Below, piece after piece: positions 47,685 through 57,105 of a stretch of 64,000 nt of DNA; position 1 is the first letter of the stretch, and each line of letters starts with the position of its first letter. The notes beneath the pieces are model-generated. The model had not been told where the DNA came from. It saw only the letters and a program-made list of their open reading frames with translations, and did no database searches. Source of the stretch: Acidobacteriota bacterium. GTDB lineage: Bacteria; Acidobacteriota; Terriglobia; Terriglobales; SCQP01. The stretch is taken from the NCBI GenBank assembly GCA_004299485.1, contig SCQP01000002.1, forward strand, positions 168,966-232,965, in the 5' to 3' direction. Position numbers and translations under genes: made by a program.

Positions 47685-50327
47685 TCAACGCTGGGCGCCG
47701 AGGTTCCAGCCGTCGACGCGCAGGGCGGGCGCCGCGCCGTGGAGCTGAGCGACAAGGAAGTCGACCGCAATCGTTTCGGACTCGCCCGGAAGTAGGGAAA
47801 TGTAGTTGTCTTGCCACCATACGGGCAGCAATTCCCGGCCCGTTTTGCTGTTCACAACTTGCAGGTGAACGAGCAGGGCGACGGTTGAACCTTTGTTAAC
47901 CACGCGCACGTTCTTATGGTCGGAGCCTTTGAAAATGGCAGCATAGGTGACCACATGCGCGCGCGGCAGGTGGTCGAGCGCGGTGAAGTCGGCGTACTGA
48001 CTTTCGGGCGTGTAGAACCAAGTGCCGGCTTTCTGGTTGAGGACATCGGGTTTATTCGATAGCCAGTAGAAGTTGCGGCTGACGAGCTTGCCTTTCGCCG
48101 AGAGCAGCTTCAGTTCCAGGAAGACGGTGCCTGGAAACGGCGGCAGCGTCCAGAGATCGGCATCCGACTCCGGACCGACCTGAACCGGCGCACTGTGGGT
48201 GTAGATCGTGCGGCCGGCGAGATCGGCAACGATGGCGGTGGCGTTCAGGCCGGGACTGCGGCGCAGGGTGTGGTTCACGACGCTGATGGCCCGGTCAAAC
48301 TTTGAGTACTGAATATGCAGCGACTCATTGGCGCGCTCGACGCCGTAGAAGCCGGCACCGGGGCGCAGATAGTAGTCATAGAGGTGCCAGATGAGCGAGG
48401 GCCAGCCATTATCAAGCATCCACTGAATGATGCCGGTGGCTTCGCCCTGGCGGCGGCCGAAGGCTTCAAACATGGCGCGCTCACCGGCGTAGGCGGTCGC
48501 CTGCGATTTCCATTCAAAATCCTGGAGGTTGGTGATCGGCCCGTACCGGGCTTCGAGCGGCTTCAGGTAGCGATTGAGGGTGGTGAAGTTGCCGCTGCCG
48601 GCATGGAAGAGCCAGTAAGGGTCATTGGGGCCTTGGCTGGTCCAGAGATGGTCGGGCGGGATGAAGCGTTTGAGGCTGGCGATGGGTGGAATGGCCGCGC
48701 CAGGGCTGGTTTCGGTATTGAAACCGCGCGCGCCGCCGTGCTCGGGATCGGCCAGCCAGTACACCGGCGGCACGTAAGAGTACGGGCCGGTCATTTTCAC
48801 GCCGGATGCCCCGCTGAATTGCGCCGGCTTGGCCGAGGCGGACGACAGGATCGGCTTGGGCCAGTCGAGTTGGTGCAACACGTCGAGGTACGCCTCTTCG
48901 ACATGCGCCGGCGGAGGGTTGTCGCTGCCGTCGAGCCAGACGAGCACGCTGGCGTGGCCGCGCAACCGCTGGGCCTGGTCGTGGAGGGATTCGGTCGAGA
49001 TTAGACCCTCGTCACTTTTCCAGCGTGGCCACTCCTCCCAGTGATCGCAGCAGCACCAGCCGGCCATGATGAGGATGCCGTAGCGGTCGGCGAGATTGAA
49101 GAAGGCGTCGTCGCTGAGCTTGCCTTCGAGGCGGATGGTGTTGAGGCCGAGCAGCCGGGCGTACCTGAAGTCGTTGGTCCATTTCGCCGGGCCGTCGCGC
49201 AGCAGCATGTCGGGCGTCCAGCCGCCGCCGCGCACGAAAACTTTCTGGCCATTGATGTAGAACTGCTCGGAGCCCTGGGCGTTCTTGCGGGCGGTGATTT
49301 CGTCCATGCCGAACATCTGCGAACTGTGGTCGCTGAGCTTGCCGCCAATCGAAAACGTCAGCCGCAGGGGATGCAGCGTCGGCTGCCCCATGCCGTTAGG
49401 CCACCACAGGGCCGGGTGCCGAACCTCAATCGGCACGCTCACGATCTGGCTGGAGTGGGGCGCAAGCGTAATGACGCGCTCGAACCTGTGTCCAGCCGCG
49501 CTGCCGCGCAGGGCGCCGCGCTGGGTGTGCCCGGTGGCATTGACGAGCGTCGCTGAGACGGTCAGGTGTGCGACGTTGAGGCTGGGCAAATCCAGCTTGG
49601 TTCGCACCCAGGCGTGGCGAATGGCGACAGGCCCGCTGGTGCGGATAAAGACCTTCTGCCACAGGCCCATGTCTTTGTCGGGCGGCATGGGGTTCCAGTC
49701 GACGAAAGTAATGGCGAGGTCGCGCTCGCGCGGCGCGTAGACTTCGACTGCCAGCGCGTTGCGCCCCGCGTGAGCGACGCCGGTGACATTAAACTCAAAG
49801 CGCCGGAAGGTGCCGCGCGCCTGCTTTTGCGTGGCGATTTCATGGCCGTTGAGCCAGATGTTGGCGCGGTAGTTGATGCCGTGGAAGTCGAGCCAGATGG
49901 TCTTATGGGCGTCGGCGGCCGGCAGGCTGAATTCGGTCCGGAACCACCAAGGCGCGGCATAGGGACTATCGGCGGGAATTTCGTCGTGGGTGAAGTTGCG
50001 ACCGATCTTGTATTCGACCCCCGGCGCCTGCCGCAGGTTTATGCCGTAATCAGGGTCGGGCACGCGGTGGTTGACCACTTCGGCATTAAATGCCGTCGAG
50101 GGCACCGTCACCGGCAGCCAGCCCGCAGTAGAAAATCCCAGCCGCGAGACCACCTCCGGCGCCGCCGTCACCTCGGCCGACGACTGTACCTCCCAGCCAC
50201 GGTGCAAAACGAGCAGCCGACCAGGGGTTTGAGCTGCGGCTATGGATCCCGCGAAGAGCAGCGTGAGGGCTGCGAGGTTTAGGTGTTTCACAGGGCTGCG
50301 ACCTCTTGCGACGGCCTCGGTCAGCAT
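47685..50327 (-). CDS. GH2 exo-beta-glucosaminidase-like enzyme
   Basis: The 880-residue secreted glycosidase has an N-terminal signal peptide, GH2 sugar-binding domain (about 125-230), Ig-like domain and TIM barrel. GH2 enzymes normally have Asn-Glu at the acid/base site; here it is WLDGSDNPPP with D469, and the nucleophile is E539 in GFNTETSPG. An Asp acid/base is the mark of CsxA-type exo-beta-D-glucosaminidases (chitosan-degrading). The start is ATG 50327 or GTG 50291. It stands alone between tolA and the metalloprotease gene, convergent with the former. Confidence 0.85.
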   Translation of the reverse strand: MLTEAVARGRSPVKHLNLAALTLLFAGSIAAAQTPGRLLVLHRGWEVQSSAEVTAAPEVVSRLGFSTAGWLPVTVPSTAFNAEVVNHRVPDPDYGINLRQAPGVEYKIGRNFTHDEIPADSPYAAPWWFRTEFSLPAADAHKTIWLDFHGINYRANIWLNGHEIATQKQARGTFRRFEFNVTGVAHAGRNALAVEVYAPRERDLAITFVDWNPMPPDKDMGLWQKVFIRTSGPVAIRHAWVRTKLDLPSLNVAHLTVSATLVNATGHTQRGALRGSAAGHRFERVITLAPHSSQIVSVPIEVRHPALWWPNGMGQPTLHPLRLTFSIGGKLSDHSSQMFGMDEITARKNAQGSEQFYINGQKVFVRGGGWTPDMLLRDGPAKWTNDFRYARLLGLNTIRLEGKLSDDAFFNLADRYGILIMAGWCCCDHWEEWPRWKSDEGLISTESLHDQAQRLRGHASVLVWLDGSDNPPPAHVEEAYLDVLHQLDWPKPILSSASAKPAQFSGASGVKMTGPYSYVPPVYWLADPEHGGARGFNTETSPGAAIPPIASLKRFIPPDHLWTSQGPNDPYWLFHAGSGNFTTLNRYLKPLEARYGPITNLQDFEWKSQATAYAGERAMFEAFGRRQGEATGIIQWMLDNGWPSLIWHLYDYYLRPGAGFYGVERANESLHIQYSKFDRAISVVNHTLRRSPGLNATAIVADLAGRTIYTHSAPVQVGPESDADLWTLPPFPGTVFLELKLLSAKGKLVSRNFYWLSNKPDVLNQKAGTWFYTPESQYADFTALDHLPRAHVVTYAAIFKGSDHKNVRVVNKGSTVALLVHLQVVNSKTGRELLPVWWQDNYISLLPGESETIAVDFLVAQLHGAAPALRVDGWNLGAQR

Positions 50328-50511
50328 ACCACTTCACACGAGCGCGACCTCACGCCGGAGATCGAGTTCCCGCTCGGCGAGCAGCTTCAGGCACACGCCG
50401 CAACCCGCAGTGATGCGCTTCCTTGCGCTCTTACATTCTCGGCCGGATGATCTCGCTGTGCTGGTCCGCGTTGCGGTTCCGGAGCCACAACCTGCGGCGC
50501 CGCCATAGCTT

Positions 50512-52914
50512 TTAGATGCCGCCGCCGACTGGGGGGCCGGTGGGAGCCGGGGTGGGGAACATCCGCGGAGCGAATTGGTGCGGGTTGCGGATAAAGCGGG
50601 CGGTTTCGGCTTGTAGACGTTGCAGCGTAGGGTTGCGCGGCGATTGTGAGAGTTGGCGGCTCAGCGTACTTCGCAGCTCGAGCACTCCAGCCCAAGCGGC
50701 GGAGGCGACCGGCGGGGGCGCTTGCTTGCTGGCGGCCAGGTTCATGATGCCTTCGGCTGCGGTAACCTGCACGATCGCCTGTAGGCCATTGCCGCTGGCT
50801 GGGGCAGGGAAGGCTTGGCGCAGCAGCGCCTGGACCACATCCTCGGCGGAAAGATCGTTGCCGGCGGGCGATTCCTGGCGGATGGTTTCGAGGCGTTCGA
50901 GGCGCTGGGGGTTGAGCAGACCGTCGACGACGATATCGGCGATGGCCTGAGCGCCGTCAAAAGGGTCGAACAAGAAGCCGGAGGAGGAGCGAAAGCGTTC
51001 GGTCTGTTCGATCGGATTGCGGGATTCGAGCGGCGCCAGTTCGCGCCACAGTGCGGGCGGAATGGCCATTTCTTTCGGCGCGAGCGCCGCCAGCTCAAGC
51101 TGCAGCGCCTCGCGCTGGCCGGCCTCGGGCCAAACTGTGATGGGCGTTTGCCCATCGCCGGCGAGCGCGGTCGGGATTTCCGCGCCGCCGATGACGTTCA
51201 GCGCGGCTTCGAGGCCGTACTGGTGGAACAGGTAAACCAGCGCAAAGCGGTTGGCCAGGACCGAAACCGGCTGGCCGGGGCGCAACATCCGCGGGCCGTA
51301 CTGCTTCAGCAGAACATTGCGAACCGGGACGACCTCGCGCAGCCAGGTCACCGGATCGGGGCCGTCGTCGTAGGCGCTCCAGCGGGCGTCCTGGCTGTTG
51401 CCCCAGACGATGCCTTTGGTGATCATGGTGCGTACCGTGGCCGCCTGTTCAGAGGCCGGTTCATAGCCCCAAGCGATCGCCAGCTTGTCGTAGCTGCCGA
51501 CGCCCTGCATGTAGGCGTCGGAAAGATCGGCGGTGCCATCAGGGCGGATTTTCACGCGCGGCTGGAAGTAATCCATCACCGAGCCGCGGCCATAGGTTGA
51601 GGCGAGGAAGTTGTGCGCCAAGCCGAGCACATGGCCCATTTCGTGGCAGGCGAGCAGCGAAATCCGCCGCGTCATGACCTCCTGCTGCGAAAGCTGCGGG
51701 TCCATGCCGTCGAGGCCGGCAAAGGTATTCAGCGCCGCATCGCGCACGCCCGCCGGCAGATTTTGGCCTCTGTAAGGAATCAGCGCGTTCCAGTAGTGGT
51801 GCATGGTCCGCATGCGATGGGAATCAAGCTGCACGACGGCATGCAGAATTTCACCGGTGCGGGGATCGGCCTGCGCTTGTCCGACCGACCAGCCCCGGCC
51901 CTCACGGTTGGTCCACTGGATGGTGGAGTAGCGGAAATCGTTGGGATCGGCGCCGAGGGGCAGGTCTTTGATCACGATGGCGTTGCTGAAGCCAGCGACC
52001 AGAAACGCCTCGTTCCACCAAAGCGCCCCGCGACGGATGGCCGAGCGCATAGGCTCCGGAATCGCCTGATCGAGATAAAACGTTATCGGTTTGACGGGCT
52101 CGCTGACGGCGGCGCTGGGGTCTTTCTTTTGCAGACGCCAGCGGTCAATCACCTCGCGCAGTAGCGGCTGGTCATAAGGTTGCGAGAAGTCCTCAAAGTT
52201 TTGCGTGAAGTAGCCGACGCGCGGATCGAACCTCCGTGGCGCGTAGCCGGGCTGTGGCAGCGCGACGAAGGACTGGTGAACTTTGATGGTGACGATGCCG
52301 GCTGTTTCTTCAGTGGAGACGCGGCCGGCTTCGGAGGTAAACGTCAGCAGGGCCTCGGTTTCGGTGTTGTCCGGAAAGGCGTGGGTGTGGCTGGCGACCA
52401 GGCCGCTGCGGCTGGGATCGAGGCGCCAGGAGCCAGCGCTGGCGGAGGCACGGTCACGCAGCCGCTGTGCTATGCCGGTGGTGTCTGCGAGGATGAGCGG
52501 ATTGGCGTTGACGGTGAGCGTGCCGTTCTGGTCCGAAAGTATGGGTAGCGCGGCAATGACGGCCGCAGGAAAGCTGTCGCCGACCGAGTGCTGAAGTTCG
52601 GCACTGCCGTTGGAGGCGCGGAAGTGGGTATTGACGTCAATCACCAGCACCTTATTGCCCAGGTGCTCGAAGCGGCAGACGTTGGTGGGGCCAACCGAGC
52701 CCCGGTCGCCGCCACCGCCGAGCGAGCCGGTGCCACCATCGAGGCCCGTGAAGCGCAGGAATTCCTCTTGCAGCCGTTGCGGGCTGAGTGAGAATTCAAC
52801 TACATTGGTTTTTGCATCCCAATGGACTGGAATAAAGGCGTTCTGCGCCATTGCAGCGGTAGTCGCAAGTAGACTGAAAAGAATCGAATACATTACAAGA
52901 CTGGTACGTCTCAT
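50512..52914 (-). CDS. secreted zinc metalloprotease, DUF4953/DUF5117 type
   Basis: From ATG 52914, with GGAGGG 12 bases upstream, the product is 800 residues with a signal peptide ending at AMA-QNAF. The zinc motif HEMGHVLGLAH starts near residue 424, with YGRGSVMDYF downstream. The family consists of large gluzincin/metzincin-like proteins of unknown substrate that are common in Acidobacteria and Bacteroidetes. The frame stays open upstream but runs antisense to the cytochrome gene. It is divergent from that gene by 48 bases. Confidence 0.87.
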   Translation of the reverse strand: MRRTSLVMYSILFSLLATTAAMAQNAFIPVHWDAKTNVVEFSLSPQRLQEEFLRFTGLDGGTGSLGGGGDRGSVGPTNVCRFEHLGNKVLVIDVNTHFRASNGSAELQHSVGDSFPAAVIAALPILSDQNGTLTVNANPLILADTTGIAQRLRDRASASAGSWRLDPSRSGLVASHTHAFPDNTETEALLTFTSEAGRVSTEETAGIVTIKVHQSFVALPQPGYAPRRFDPRVGYFTQNFEDFSQPYDQPLLREVIDRWRLQKKDPSAAVSEPVKPITFYLDQAIPEPMRSAIRRGALWWNEAFLVAGFSNAIVIKDLPLGADPNDFRYSTIQWTNREGRGWSVGQAQADPRTGEILHAVVQLDSHRMRTMHHYWNALIPYRGQNLPAGVRDAALNTFAGLDGMDPQLSQQEVMTRRISLLACHEMGHVLGLAHNFLASTYGRGSVMDYFQPRVKIRPDGTADLSDAYMQGVGSYDKLAIAWGYEPASEQAATVRTMITKGIVWGNSQDARWSAYDDGPDPVTWLREVVPVRNVLLKQYGPRMLRPGQPVSVLANRFALVYLFHQYGLEAALNVIGGAEIPTALAGDGQTPITVWPEAGQREALQLELAALAPKEMAIPPALWRELAPLESRNPIEQTERFRSSSGFLFDPFDGAQAIADIVVDGLLNPQRLERLETIRQESPAGNDLSAEDVVQALLRQAFPAPASGNGLQAIVQVTAAEGIMNLAASKQAPPPVASAAWAGVLELRSTLSRQLSQSPRNPTLQRLQAETARFIRNPHQFAPRMFPTPAPTGPPVGGGI

Positions 52915-52962
52915 AAGACTGGTGGCCCTCCTGCGGGTTCCCGCCACGATAACACTACTGCC

Positions 52963-53787
52963 ATGAAAAAGAACCTGGTATTGACGATTCTCATTGCCCC
53001 GCTGCTGCTGGCGCTCGGCTGCAGTGCGCGCAGCAAGCCGTCGGCACTGGAGACCAAGCTGGCCAACGCTGCCAAGGACGTGGTGATTCCACTGGAGGCG
53101 CAAAACAAGAAGAATCCTACGCCCGCTACCGAGCTGACGCTGGCTCAGGGACGGCAGAGTTTCCTTACGCATTGCGCGCTCTGCCATGGCAGCGACGGCA
53201 AGTCGCAGAATCCGCTGGGTCTGGCGATGTACCCGCCGGCCATGGATCTGACCTCGCCACATGTGCAAGCTTGGAAAGACGCCGAACTCTACTGGATCAT
53301 CAACAACGGCATCCGTCTCACGGGCATGCCTGGCTGGCACAGCATGATCTCCAGCGACGACATCTGGAAGCTGACCCGCTACGTCCACGCGCTACCCAAG
53401 ATGACGCCTGCGGAAGACGCCAAACTGGCAGCGCTGGTCGCGCCTCCGCCGCCCCCTGCCGCCGGCAGTAAAGCGACCGCAAAGGGCGAAGTGGCTCTGG
53501 CCGAGCAAATCGCCTACGGCAAGCGGCTGCTGCATCAGGAAGACTGCATTATGTGCCACAAGTACGAGGGCGAGGGCGGCACCATTGGTCCCGATCTGTC
53601 GACTGAAGGCACGCGCGGGCGGACCGATGCGTGGTTGATCGGGCACTTCCGCGATCCGGCCAAGTACTCGCCCGGCAGCGTCATGCCCGATTTCAAAAAC
53701 CTGACGCAGCCGCAACTGAATGCGCTCGTCGCCATGCTGCAAAATTCGAAGTCGGCACCGAAGCCTGCGCCTAAGTCAAAACGCTGA
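52963..53787 (+). CDS. dihaem cytochrome c lipoprotein
   Basis: The 274-residue protein has a lipoprotein signal peptide (LALGC, Cys20). Two CXXCH haem sites follow: CALCH at 71-75 and CIMCH at 195-199. Likely axial Met ligands lie in GMPGW and SVMPDF. A Pro/Ala linker joins the two cytochrome domains. It is an electron carrier on the periplasmic face; its partner oxidase or dehydrogenase is not in the window. Confidence 0.9.
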   Translation: MKKNLVLTILIAPLLLALGCSARSKPSALETKLANAAKDVVIPLEAQNKKNPTPATELTLAQGRQSFLTHCALCHGSDGKSQNPLGLAMYPPAMDLTSPHVQAWKDAELYWIINNGIRLTGMPGWHSMISSDDIWKLTRYVHALPKMTPAEDAKLAALVAPPPPPAAGSKATAKGEVALAEQIAYGKRLLHQEDCIMCHKYEGEGGTIGPDLSTEGTRGRTDAWLIGHFRDPAKYSPGSVMPDFKNLTQPQLNALVAMLQNSKSAPKPAPKSKR

Positions 53788-53850
53788 AGCGGTTTTAGCG
53801 TCGCCGTACGCGCTTCCCCGAAGCGAGCCACACCTACGCTAAGACCGCTT
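53787..53850. repeat. nested inverted repeat upstream of thiG
   Basis: AAGCGGTTTTAGCG (53787-53800) is repeated inverted as CGCTAAGACCGCTT (53837-53850), a 14-bp stem with one G-T. Inside lies a perfect 6-bp hairpin CGCTTC/GAAGCG (53811-53825). The right arm ends where the thiG -10-like TAAAAT (53851-53856) begins. It could be the terminator of the cytochrome gene or an operator. It does not match the conserved core of a TPP riboswitch. Confidence 0.5.
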
Positions 53851-53863
53851 TAAAATAGAAGGC

Positions 53864-54652
53864 ATGGAAACGCCGCCGCTCGATGTACTGCAAATTGCCG
53901 GCCACTCCTTTGCTTCACGCTTACTGGTAGGGACAGGAAAGTACCGCAGCCTGGAACAAACCGCGCACTGCGTCCTGCTGAGCGGCGCCGCCATGGTTAC
54001 GGTCGCCGTGCGGCGCATCAACATCACCGACCGCAGCAAAGAAAATCTGCTGGACTATCTCGATCTCAGCAAGGTTTCGATTCTGCCCAACACCGCCGGC
54101 TGCTACACGGCCGACGAGGCCATCCGGACGGCGCGCCTGGCGCGCGAAGCGCTGGACAATCCCTGGATCAAGCTGGAAGTGATTGGCGACCGGCAGACGT
54201 TGTTTCCCGACACGCAGGCGCTGATTGAAGCCACGCGCGTGCTCGCCAAAGAGGGTTTTCTCATTCTGCCCTACACCAACGATGATGTGGTCGCCGCCGA
54301 GCGCCTGATCGACGCCGGCGCCGCGGCAGTGATGCCGCTGGCCGCGCCGATTGGCTCGGGCCTGGGCCTGCAGAACACGGCAACGTTGCGTATTTTGCGG
54401 GAGCGCATTACCACGGTGCCGATGATCGTGGATGCCGGCGTGGGCTGCCCCTCCGATGCCGCCCGGGCGATGGAGCTGGGCGCGGACGGCATTCTCATGA
54501 ACACCGCCATTGCCGCCGCGGACGATCCCGAGCAGATGGCGGTAGCGATGAAGCTCGCGGTGGAAGCCGGCCGGCGCGGTTACCTCGCGGGGCGGATGAA
54601 GCCGAAGCTCTACGCCACGGCTTCGTCGCCACTGGAAGGCGTCGTGCGCTAG
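53864..54652 (+). CDS. thiG: thiazole synthase
   Basis: The 262-residue TIM-barrel enzyme makes the thiazole phosphate of thiamine from DXP, dehydroglycine and ThiS thiocarboxylate. It shows [20 protein letters not shown] with the Schiff-base Lys, and [10 protein letters not shown] and [12 protein letters not shown] phosphate-binding loops. Length is normal. A TAAAAT box ends 8 bases before the ATG, so the mRNA may be leaderless. No thiS, thiE, thiO or thiC is adjacent. Confidence 0.95.
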   Translation: METPPLDVLQIAGHSFASRLLVGTGKYRSLEQTAHCVLLSGAAMVTVAVRRINITDRSKENLLDYLDLSKVSILPNTAGCYTADEAIRTARLAREALDNPWIKLEVIGDRQTLFPDTQALIEATRVLAKEGFLILPYTNDDVVAAERLIDAGAAAVMPLAAPIGSGLGLQNTATLRILRERITTVPMIVDAGVGCPSDAARAMELGADGILMNTAIAAADDPEQMAVAMKLAVEAGRRGYLAGRMKPKLYATASSPLEGVVR

Positions 54653-54675
54653 CCGCAGATCAGCGGCTCAGCTAG

Positions 54676-55047
54676 TCAGCGGCGCAGCGAGGCGGCCGAA
54701 GTTCCAGCATTGGGCTTGACCGGATAGGTGTAGATGATCTCGCCGGGCTTGGTGAGGTGAAGCTGCTCGCGGGCGATGGTTTCAATGCTTTCCGGGTTGG
54801 TTTGCAACTGGCGCACCGCCTGATTGAGCGTGCGGTTCTGCTCTTCAAGCTGGTGCACCTGCGTCATCGTCTGCTTATACTGCTGCTGCGTGTGCCATAG
54901 AGCGCGCAGGCCATTCATGCCGAAAATGGCGCGCTGCGCAAACCAGAGCAGCGGTAACGCCACCAGAGCCAAGCGGATAATGTGGCCCAACCTATTGCGG
55001 CGCATTGCCGGACGCTGGGGCGGGCGGATCTTGTCTAAAAGTTGCAT
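54676..55047 (-). CDS. FtsB/DivIC-like septum protein
   Basis: The 123-residue protein has a basic N-terminus, one membrane helix (about 24-40) and a coiled coil (about 50-90; VHQLEEQNRTLNQAVRQL). It ends with the DivIC-type IETIAREQLHLTKPGEIIY. These are hallmarks of FtsB/DivIC cell-division proteins, which link FtsQ/DivIB and FtsL. It is alone on this strand between thiG and cutA. Confidence 0.88.
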   Translation of the reverse strand: MQLLDKIRPPQRPAMRRNRLGHIIRLALVALPLLWFAQRAIFGMNGLRALWHTQQQYKQTMTQVHQLEEQNRTLNQAVRQLQTNPESIETIAREQLHLTKPGEIIYTYPVKPNAGTSAASLRR

Positions 55048-55115
55048 GACGACCCTTAATTCACTCTAGGCACAGCCTTTCCCGGCGACAATAGGGAGTA
55101 TTCGCGGAGTACCTA

Positions 55116-55448
55116 ATGACCGACGCTATCGTGATTTCTACCACCTGTGCTTCAACTGAGGAGGCCGAGCGCATCGCCGCGGCGATGATTGATCGGCGGC
55201 TGGCCGCGTGCGTCAGTATTGGCGCCCCGGTCGTCTCGCGCTATCGCTGGGAAGGCAAGGTCGAGACCGTAACCGAGGTGCCGCTCATCATCAAGACGCA
55301 TCGCGACGGCTTTGGCGCGGTGGCTGCGGTGATCCGGAAACTACACTCCTACCAGTTGCCCGAGATTATTGCCGTGCCAGTGGTGGACGCCAACCCCGAA
55401 TACCTCGCCTGGATTGGGGCCAATACCGACTGCTCTCCGCTGGATTAA
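55116..55448 (+). CDS. cutA: divalent-cation tolerance protein
   Basis: The 110-residue protein is a CutA1 of normal length: AAMIDRRLAACVSIGAPVVSRYRWEGKVE (seen in parts as RRLAACVSI and YRWEGK), VPLIIKTHRD and ELPEIIAVPV-like LPEIIAVPVV with W at the end. CutA1 forms a ferredoxin-like trimer; its tie to copper tolerance is weakly understood. It is 14 bases upstream of greB. Confidence 0.94.
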   Translation: MTDAIVISTTCASTEEAERIAAAMIDRRLAACVSIGAPVVSRYRWEGKVETVTEVPLIIKTHRDGFGAVAAVIRKLHSYQLPEIIAVPVVDANPEYLAWIGANTDCSPLD

Positions 55449-55461
55449 GCTCGTAGAAGAG

Positions 55462-56109
55462 ATGAGCAAGGCGTTCACCAAAGAATCTGCTGGCGACGAG
55501 GACGATGAGGAGCTGGCGCAGGCGGCGGACGAAGCGCGTAGCGCGGCCCTAGCCGGCGTCAAAAACTACATCACGCCGGCGGGTCTGCAGCGGCTCCACG
55601 ACGAGCTCCGTTTCCTGCACCGGCGCGAACGGCCGGCGGTGACGGAAGTCGTGGCTTGGGCGGCGGGTAATGGCGACCGCAGCGAAAACGCCGACTATCA
55701 TTACGGCAAGCGGCGGTTGCGCGAGATTGACCGCCGGATTCGGTTCCTCACCCAACGTATAGAAGCCGCCGAAGTGGTCGATCCGGAAGCGCCGCGGAGC
55801 GGACGGGCGGCTACGCAGGTGTTTTTTGGCGCGACCGTGCGCTTCGCAAACGCCGCCGGAGCCGAGCAGACGGTCAGCATTGTCGGGGTGGATGAGGTGG
55901 ATCTCGAACGCAACTTCATCAGTTGGCAGTCGCCGCTGGCGCGGGCGCTCATGAAGGCGGGGCCGGGCGACGTGGTGGTGCTGCGCGCGCCGGGAACCAC
56001 CGAAAAACTGGAAGTCCTCGACGTGGTGTACCAGCGCATTCCCGTGCAGCCATTTCGCGAACCCCCCGGCGCCGAATCGGCTTCCAAGCCGCGTTCCGGT
56101 GCGAACTGA
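55462..56109 (+). CDS. greB: transcription elongation factor GreB-like
   Basis: From ATG 55462 the protein has 215 residues. After an acidic N-terminal extension of about 35 residues comes the Gre coiled coil with GNGDRSENADYHYGKRRLREID, whose Asp/Glu pair stimulates RNA polymerase transcript cleavage. The YGKRRLREIDRR stretch is GreB- rather than GreA-like. The C-terminal FKBP-like domain ends DVVYQRI. The frame is open upstream into cutA. Confidence 0.92.
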   Translation: MSKAFTKESAGDEDDEELAQAADEARSAALAGVKNYITPAGLQRLHDELRFLHRRERPAVTEVVAWAAGNGDRSENADYHYGKRRLREIDRRIRFLTQRIEAAEVVDPEAPRSGRAATQVFFGATVRFANAAGAEQTVSIVGVDEVDLERNFISWQSPLARALMKAGPGDVVVLRAPGTTEKLEVLDVVYQRIPVQPFREPPGAESASKPRSGAN

Positions 56110-56179
56110 CGCCGCGGGTGCAGGAGCATCACGTCGCAATGGCCTGGATTGTGGCGAACGCCGAGTGCATGCCGCTGGG

Positions 56180-56578
56180 TTAGAGGCGCGCGGGCGCTTC
56201 GGGCTTGGCCGCGGCGGTCTTGGCCTCCGGGGTGTTCTCCCAGGCATCATCAGGCGCGACGCCAGGGTCGAACCAGATCGGCCTCGTCTCACCCTTCCAG
56301 GAGACAAACTCCTCGTGGCAGTGGAAGCGAACAATCCGGTTGATCTCGTCGGTGCCCTCCCGGTTGAGGTGCGCGTATAACGGGCGCTCGTGATGGTGTG
56401 AGATGAGTATGGCGCGATGCGAGCCCAAGGGCAGGATCACTTCGATTGCCTTTTGCGCAAGTCCAGGGCTTCGGAAAAAGGGCGGTCGCTTATACGCTTC
56501 CGGGTTCCACCAGACGCAGGGTTGGTCTGACGTAATGAAGCCGAGCTCGTCGCGTGTGGTTACAACCGTCATCGCCAT
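56180..56578 (-). pseudogene. DUF4238 protein, C-terminal part after frameshift
   Basis: This frame encodes the C-terminal half of a DUF4238 protein (GFITSDQPCVWW is the family's conserved F-I-T-S-D-x-P motif). It overlaps the N-terminal half by 10 bases in the -1 frame. No ribosome binding site precedes its ATG 56578 or 56572, so it was once continuous with the upstream part. Translation might be restored by -1 slippage, but no classic heptamer is present. The last residues are Ala/Lys/Pro-rich. Confidence 0.75.
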
Positions 56579-57093
56579 TGGAAAAGGAGCTCCGGCAGCA
56601 TTTTCAGAGTCGTGGCGAGATGCACCTGCGGCGCGGCTTGGATTAGCTCATCCAATTCTGAAGTTGCTACCGTGCCGGCTCCGCGGGCTTTTGCGAGGGC
56701 GGCAGTTTGATCCCGGAGGCGTGTAAGATTGTCGCGCCAGTGCTCTCCCGCTGCATAGGTGCGTGCGCACATCGCCGCTGCAAAGGTGCACAACCGCGCG
56801 CGGTCGTGATCCGTCAGCTTCTCGTAACGGCGCACCCTTGAAAGGACACCGACAAAATCGCCTTCCAGCCTTGAAAGCGTCTCCTCAAGGACCAGCTCCC
56901 GCTGACCGTTCGGAAGAGTAATCGTGTAGCGATCGGTTGCGGTGAAGGATTTTTCCGGTGAGCGATTTTTTATTGCTGGTCCGTCCTTCGAAATGTGCCA
57001 AACGTATGGCGAGTGACCGGCGGGAGTTTTCGGATCGCACCAAGCCTTCAGGTAGCACTTCGGAATCGTGTGTTGTTTGGAATGGGGCGGCAC
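56569..57093 (-). pseudogene. DUF4238 protein, N-terminal part before frameshift
   Basis: The 174-residue frame starts at ATG 57093, 12 bases after the doc stop. It opens with the family signature KQHTIPKCYLKAWCD and goes on through LSRLEGDFVGVLSRV and a long helical section. It stops after LPELLFQWR. DUF4238 proteins should continue directly into the FITSD block, which lies in the -1 frame. The family's activity is not established. Its place behind an AbrB-Doc pair suggests a third component of that operon. Confidence 0.78.
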
Positions 57094-57105
57094 GCGCAGA
57101 ATCTC

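Noticed and set aside
50328..50511. Possible gene remnant between the GH2 and metalloprotease genes
   Set aside because: Short open frames exist on both strands, but none has an SD or a recognisable domain, so the spacer is left unannotated.
52915..53388. Upstream extension of the metalloprotease frame
   Set aside because: It lies antisense to the cytochrome c gene. A signal peptide starts at ATG 52914 behind GGAGGG.
53787..53864. TPP riboswitch upstream of thiG
   Set aside because: The conserved CTGAGA and ACCTGATCTGG-type core elements are absent; only a plain nested inverted repeat is present.
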